This document shows, piece by piece, positions 13,888-16,997 of a stretch of DNA of 16,997 nt. Under the pieces are notes generated by a model. It was given only the letters and a program-made list of their open reading frames with translations, did no database searches and had not been told where the DNA came from. The stretch is from Candidatus Kapaibacterium sp. (GTDB lineage: Bacteria > Bacteroidota > Ignavibacteria > Kapaibacteriales > UBA2268), in assembly GCA_938038165.1 (NCBI GenBank), contig CALHRB010000049.1:1-16997 (forward strand), in the 5' to 3' direction. How positions within the stretch are numbered: position 1 is the first letter of the stretch; each line of letters starts with the position of its first letter. The translations under genes and the position numbers were made by a program.

Positions 13888-13908
13888 ATTGCATATAAGA
13901 ATTGCAAT
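13888..13908. promoter_or_regulatory. Dyad symmetry upstream of the dsr operon, possible operator
   Basis: ATTGCA (13888-13893) and TGCAAT (13903-13908) are inverted copies with a 9-base spacer, so centres are about 15 bases apart. The dyad lies about 80 bases upstream of the ATG of the first operon gene, in the 163-base gap before it. No confident promoter boxes could be placed. It may be a regulator site or chance in AT-rich DNA. Confidence 0.3.
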
Positions 13909-13974
13909 ATCAATTTTTCTTTATGTAAAATGTGTGTTGATTTAGATTTGGCTAAAAACGGAAAATGATTAAAA

Positions 13975-14652
13975 TCAGAAATCAATGTTCTGCATAACAA
14001 ATAATTGCATTGAATTGAGCTCCAGGGCAACAAGGTTACCCAAGCCAGCATATTTCCCTTTGTAAACACAACCGCCATCGAGCATTATTTTATTGGTTAA
14101 AAGGCTCTGGCTAATATTTTCGATAGATGTTGGGGTGTGTCCCACAATAATTTTTTTGTTGCCGATGAGCGAAGGGATGACATAATCGTTACGTATCCAG
14201 ATCATTGATGAAATGTCTTCCAAAGGATTTTCTGATTCAAAATTTAATCCACCGTGAACTATAATAAAACTATTATGAATGTAGTAGTATTTAAGTTTTT
14301 TAAAAAAGGACAGGTATTTTTCTGGCAAATCAGAAGCTTTTGATACAAAAAAACTTCTTAATGTTGTGGCAGCGCCATTATAAAGCCAGATATTAAATTT
14401 TTCATCGCTGTCAATAGAATCAAGAAGTAATTGTTCGTGATTACCAATAACGCAATTGATATTGAAGCCCTTTGTTTTTAGGTCAATAAGTAGATCAACA
14501 ACTTCTTTGCTCGAAGGACCTCTGTCAATGTAATCGCCAAGGAAATAAAGTGTATCATCGTTTTTGATCTGAATTTTATTGAAAAGCAAATGCTCAAGCG
14601 TTTTGAAGCACCCGTGAATATCACCAATAACAAAAACTCGTTCTTGATTCAT
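13975..14652 (-). CDS. PPP-family metallophosphoesterase (serine/threonine phosphatase or ApaH-like)
   Basis: The 225-residue protein has all dimetal motifs of the PPP family: GDIHG (D11, H13), GDYIDRG (D40, R44), GNHE (N71, H72), VHGG (H133) and GHTP (H172). Bacterial members of this size, such as PrpA/PrpB-like enzymes, dephosphorylate Ser/Thr/Tyr, while ApaH hydrolyses diadenosine tetraphosphate. Conservation of R44 after GDxxD and the short length fit the protein phosphatase side, but sequence alone does not separate the two. It is a single gene, upstream of (same direction as) the dsr operon with a 163-base gap, and divergent from the E1 gene. No kinase gene is adjacent. Confidence 0.87.
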   Translation of the reverse strand: MNQERVFVIGDIHGCFKTLEHLLFNKIQIKNDDTLYFLGDYIDRGPSSKEVVDLLIDLKTKGFNINCVIGNHEQLLLDSIDSDEKFNIWLYNGAATTLRSFFVSKASDLPEKYLSFFKKLKYYYIHNSFIIVHGGLNFESENPLEDISSMIWIRNDYVIPSLIGNKKIIVGHTPTSIENISQSLLTNKIMLDGGCVYKGKYAGLGNLVALELNSMQLFVMQNIDF

Positions 14653-14825
14653 AAATTTTTTTCAAAATTACAAATTTAACAAAATATTCATAAACTATAA
14701 ACAGAAAAACTATGCTATCAAGTAGTTCTTAACTAAAACTTAAAGCAAAAAAAGACAATACTTCATCAGTTATTTAGTTTATATTATTGATTTTTTTGAT
14801 AATTTTATTTTTTTATTGGTGAAAA

Positions 14826-16967
14826 ATGAGAGAAATGTATTTGAAAAACAATACTAAAATAGATCAGCAACAAAAAAACGGGGAAAAAAAATTGATAAAA
14901 AAAGTCATGTATATGAACATGGAGCGTGAAGTTGAACTTGTTTCAAAATTTGATATGCAAGGATTTGACAAGGAAACTATAATTGAATGGTATAAAATAA
15001 TTCATCTTGGAAGAAGATTAGACGAGAAAGCGGCACTATATCTGAAAATGGCGAAGGGGTGGTCTTATCATGCTCCATTTGCAGGTCATGATGGCATTCA
15101 GTTTGCACTTGGCAGGATATTCAGACAAGGGAAGGATTTTCTTTTTCCCTATTACAGGGATATGCTTACCTGTCTGACCGCCGGAATTAGCGTTGAGGAA
15201 ATTATATTAAACGGTTTAAGCAAGGATACAGATGTTGCCGGGGGAGGCAGACATATGAGTAATCATTTTGCCAAGCCTTCGATCAGAATTCAAAATGTGT
15301 CTTCTTGCACAGGAAATCACTCTCAACATGCAGCAGGATTAGCCAGAGCTATAAAAAAATATAATGGTGATGAAGTAGTATATTATTCAAGCGGAGAATC
15401 AGCCTGTTCGGAAGGTTATTTTTGGGAGGCTTTAAACTCAGCAACATTAGAATTACTTCCTGTTGTTTTTGTCATTCAAAATAATTTTTACGGTATATCA
15501 GTTCCTTTAAAAGAAGCAACTGCAAACCTGAGAATTTCTGATAATTACACAGGTTTAAAAAACTTAAAGATAATTAACTGCGACGGACGAGACCCATTTG
15601 ATTCCTATAGGGCTTTATCCGAGGCAAAGGAATATGTAAGCTCAGGCAAAGGACCTGCTTTTGTTCATGCTGATTGCGATAGAATTGGTTCTCACTCAAA
15701 CTCCGACAGACACGAAATTTACAGATCACAAGAAGAGCTTGACGAAGTCCACCGAAGAGATCCTTTGCTTCAATTTCGTTACCATATATTAAATAATGGT
15801 ATAATTGATGAAAAGACATTAAAAGATATTGAGAAGGAAAATCAGGAAATTATTTTTCAGGCAGCTGACAAGGCAGAGGCAGCACCTGCCGCTGATGGTA
15901 CGAAATGGAATCAGTTTATAATACCCGAGCCAATTGTAACAGTAAATGATAAAACGGAAATCCCGCATCCAGAAAATAATCCCGACATAAGTTTTTTGGA
16001 TGCTATTAACCAAACATTGAAAGAAGAATTCAGAAGAAACCCTAACACTTTTCTCTGGGGGCAAGACGTAGGTAAAGGAGGAGTGTTCAATGTCGTTAAA
16101 GGTATGCCTCAAGAATTTGGCAAAGAAAGAGTATTTAATGCTCCAATAGCAGAAAATAATATAGTTGGAACTGCAAACGGTTTCAGCAGGTATCGGGATG
16201 ACATCAGAGTTGTAATCGAAGGAGCGGAATTTGCAGATTATTTCTGGCCTGCAATGGATCAATTAATTGAGTGTTCTCATGACTATTGGAGGACAGCCGG
16301 GCAATTTTCTCCTAATATAGTTATCAGGCTTGCTTCCGGCGGATATATACAAGGTGGTCTTTATCACTCTCAAAACCTTGAAGGAACGTTTACTACCATT
16401 CCCGGAATCAGAGTTGTTGCACCAGCGTTTGCTGATGACGCTGTTGGGCTTTTGCGAAATGCAATAAGGTCAAGAGGAACAACAATGTTTCTCGAAATGA
16501 AATACCTCTATAATTTCAAGGGAGCACACACAAAGAAACCTGCCGATGAATTTATTGTTCCATTTGGAAAGGCAAAAATCAGACGAGCAGGTAAAGATGT
16601 ATCAGTAATAACATATGGAACAGCTGTTCACCTTAGTCTGAAAGTCGCCGAATATTTTGAAAAAGAGGGTATTTCTATAGAGGTACTTGACTTAAGGTCT
16701 TTAATACCCTGGGACAAAGAAATGGTTTTTGAATCAGTCAAGAAAACAAACAGGGTTTTAATAGTTCACGAGGATAAAATAACTGGAGGATTTGGAGGCG
16801 AGATAGCTTCAACCATAACGGAAAATGTTTTCAATTATCTTGACGCACCTGTTTTAAGGGTTGGATCTAAAGACGTCCCTGTCGGTTTTGCCAGGAATTA
16901 CGAGAAGGAAATTTTGTTGAGTGAAAATGATATTAAGACAGGCATCAAAAGACTAATCAGTTTTTAA
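14826..16967 (+). CDS. 2-oxo acid dehydrogenase E1 component, alpha and beta subunits fused
   Basis: This 713-residue thiamine-diphosphate enzyme decarboxylates a 2-oxo acid and acylates the lipoyl group of E2 in a pyruvate or branched-chain-type complex. Residues about 50-360 are the alpha part: YYRD (109-112), GGGRHMS (139-145) and the ThDP motif starting G190-E191-S192 and ending N219-N220. The usual GDG start is GES here, a difference I associate with fused E1 proteins of Bacteroidota. After a linker (about 350-385) the beta part begins at ISFLDAINQTLKEEF, with NAPIAENN carrying the beta active-site glutamate. A transketolase C-terminal domain covers about 590-713 (VSVITYGTAVHLSL, RSLIPWD, HEDKITGGFG). 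Residues 1-30 are a lysine-rich extension, so a start at ATG 14907 (M28) is possible. No lipoyl-binding E2 or E3 gene is visible; the window ends 30 bases later. The substrate is undetermined. Confidence 0.92.
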   Translation: MREMYLKNNTKIDQQQKNGEKKLIKKVMYMNMEREVELVSKFDMQGFDKETIIEWYKIIHLGRRLDEKAALYLKMAKGWSYHAPFAGHDGIQFALGRIFRQGKDFLFPYYRDMLTCLTAGISVEEIILNGLSKDTDVAGGGRHMSNHFAKPSIRIQNVSSCTGNHSQHAAGLARAIKKYNGDEVVYYSSGESACSEGYFWEALNSATLELLPVVFVIQNNFYGISVPLKEATANLRISDNYTGLKNLKIINCDGRDPFDSYRALSEAKEYVSSGKGPAFVHADCDRIGSHSNSDRHEIYRSQEELDEVHRRDPLLQFRYHILNNGIIDEKTLKDIEKENQEIIFQAADKAEAAPAADGTKWNQFIIPEPIVTVNDKTEIPHPENNPDISFLDAINQTLKEEFRRNPNTFLWGQDVGKGGVFNVVKGMPQEFGKERVFNAPIAENNIVGTANGFSRYRDDIRVVIEGAEFADYFWPAMDQLIECSHDYWRTAGQFSPNIVIRLASGGYIQGGLYHSQNLEGTFTTIPGIRVVAPAFADDAVGLLRNAIRSRGTTMFLEMKYLYNFKGAHTKKPADEFIVPFGKAKIRRAGKDVSVITYGTAVHLSLKVAEYFEKEGISIEVLDLRSLIPWDKEMVFESVKKTNRVLIVHEDKITGGFGGEIASTITENVFNYLDAPVLRVGSKDVPVGFARNYEKEILLSENDIKTGIKRLISF

Positions 16968-16997
16968 GATTAAAGTCAGGTACATAATTTTATTTTC

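Noticed and set aside
14653..14825. Gene or RNA between the phosphoesterase and E1 genes
   Set aside because: AT-rich divergent promoter region; the only ATG frame (from 14712) stops after six codons.
15574..16262. Minus-strand frames opposite the E1 gene
   Set aside because: Shadows of the fused E1; no domain features and rich in Cys/Arg/Tyr as expected for antisense translation.
1..16997. CRISPR array, tRNA, insertion sequence or prophage
   Set aside because: No regularly spaced direct repeats, cloverleaf-like sequences, transposase/integrase frames or terminal repeats were seen by eye.

Overview
This AT-rich window most likely comes from the Bacteroidota-Chlorobiota side of bacterial diversity (a Kapabacteria- or Ignavibacteria-like lineage is my best guess; no rRNA or marker tree is available here). 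Pointers are the single-chain (alpha-beta fused) 2-oxo acid dehydrogenase E1, the lack of Shine-Dalgarno sequences before several leading genes, a few TAnnTTTG promoter-like boxes of Bacteroidota type, and the CheB, QueF and RlmB sequence styles. The assignment is an inference.

Layout. 1-719 (minus) is the 5' part of a membrane glycosyltransferase of GT-C type that runs off the left edge; it is divergent from a secreted WG-repeat protein (723-1874). A small muconolactone-isomerase-like protein (1883-2179, minus) follows. Next is a signalling block: a CheB-type response regulator/methylesterase (2412-3446) convergent with a membrane histidine kinase (3471-5036, minus). The kinase is translationally coupled to an upstream HAD phosphatase (5033-5755, minus). 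Divergent from that is cdsA (5832-6746), then an unlisted-size small membrane protein (6803-6970) whose stop codon overlaps the start of an NlpC/P60 lipoprotein (6970-7467). That gene overlaps rlmB tail to tail (7454-8212, minus). Two queuosine genes, queF and queD (8330-9121), follow.

The most notable region is 9418-13844 (minus), a compact operon: an RsbRD-N-like regulator, then dsrM, dsrK, dsrJ and dsrO, closed by a hairpin terminator 27 bases past dsrO. These encode most of the DsrMKJOP transmembrane redox complex, which in sulfate/sulfite reducers and sulfur oxidisers links the quinone pool and periplasm to cytoplasmic sulfur chemistry through DsrC and DsrAB. dsrP, dsrAB and dsrC are not in this window, and the terminator shows that dsrP does not follow dsrO in this transcript. 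So the cell probably has a dissimilatory sulfur metabolism whose catalytic genes lie elsewhere, or it uses a DsrP-less complex.

To the right are a PPP-type metallophosphoesterase (13975-14652, minus) and, divergent from it, the fused E1 gene (14826-16967). I saw no rRNA, tRNA, CRISPR array, transposase or integrase, so this looks like ordinary chromosome with a metabolically informative dsr operon embedded in it.
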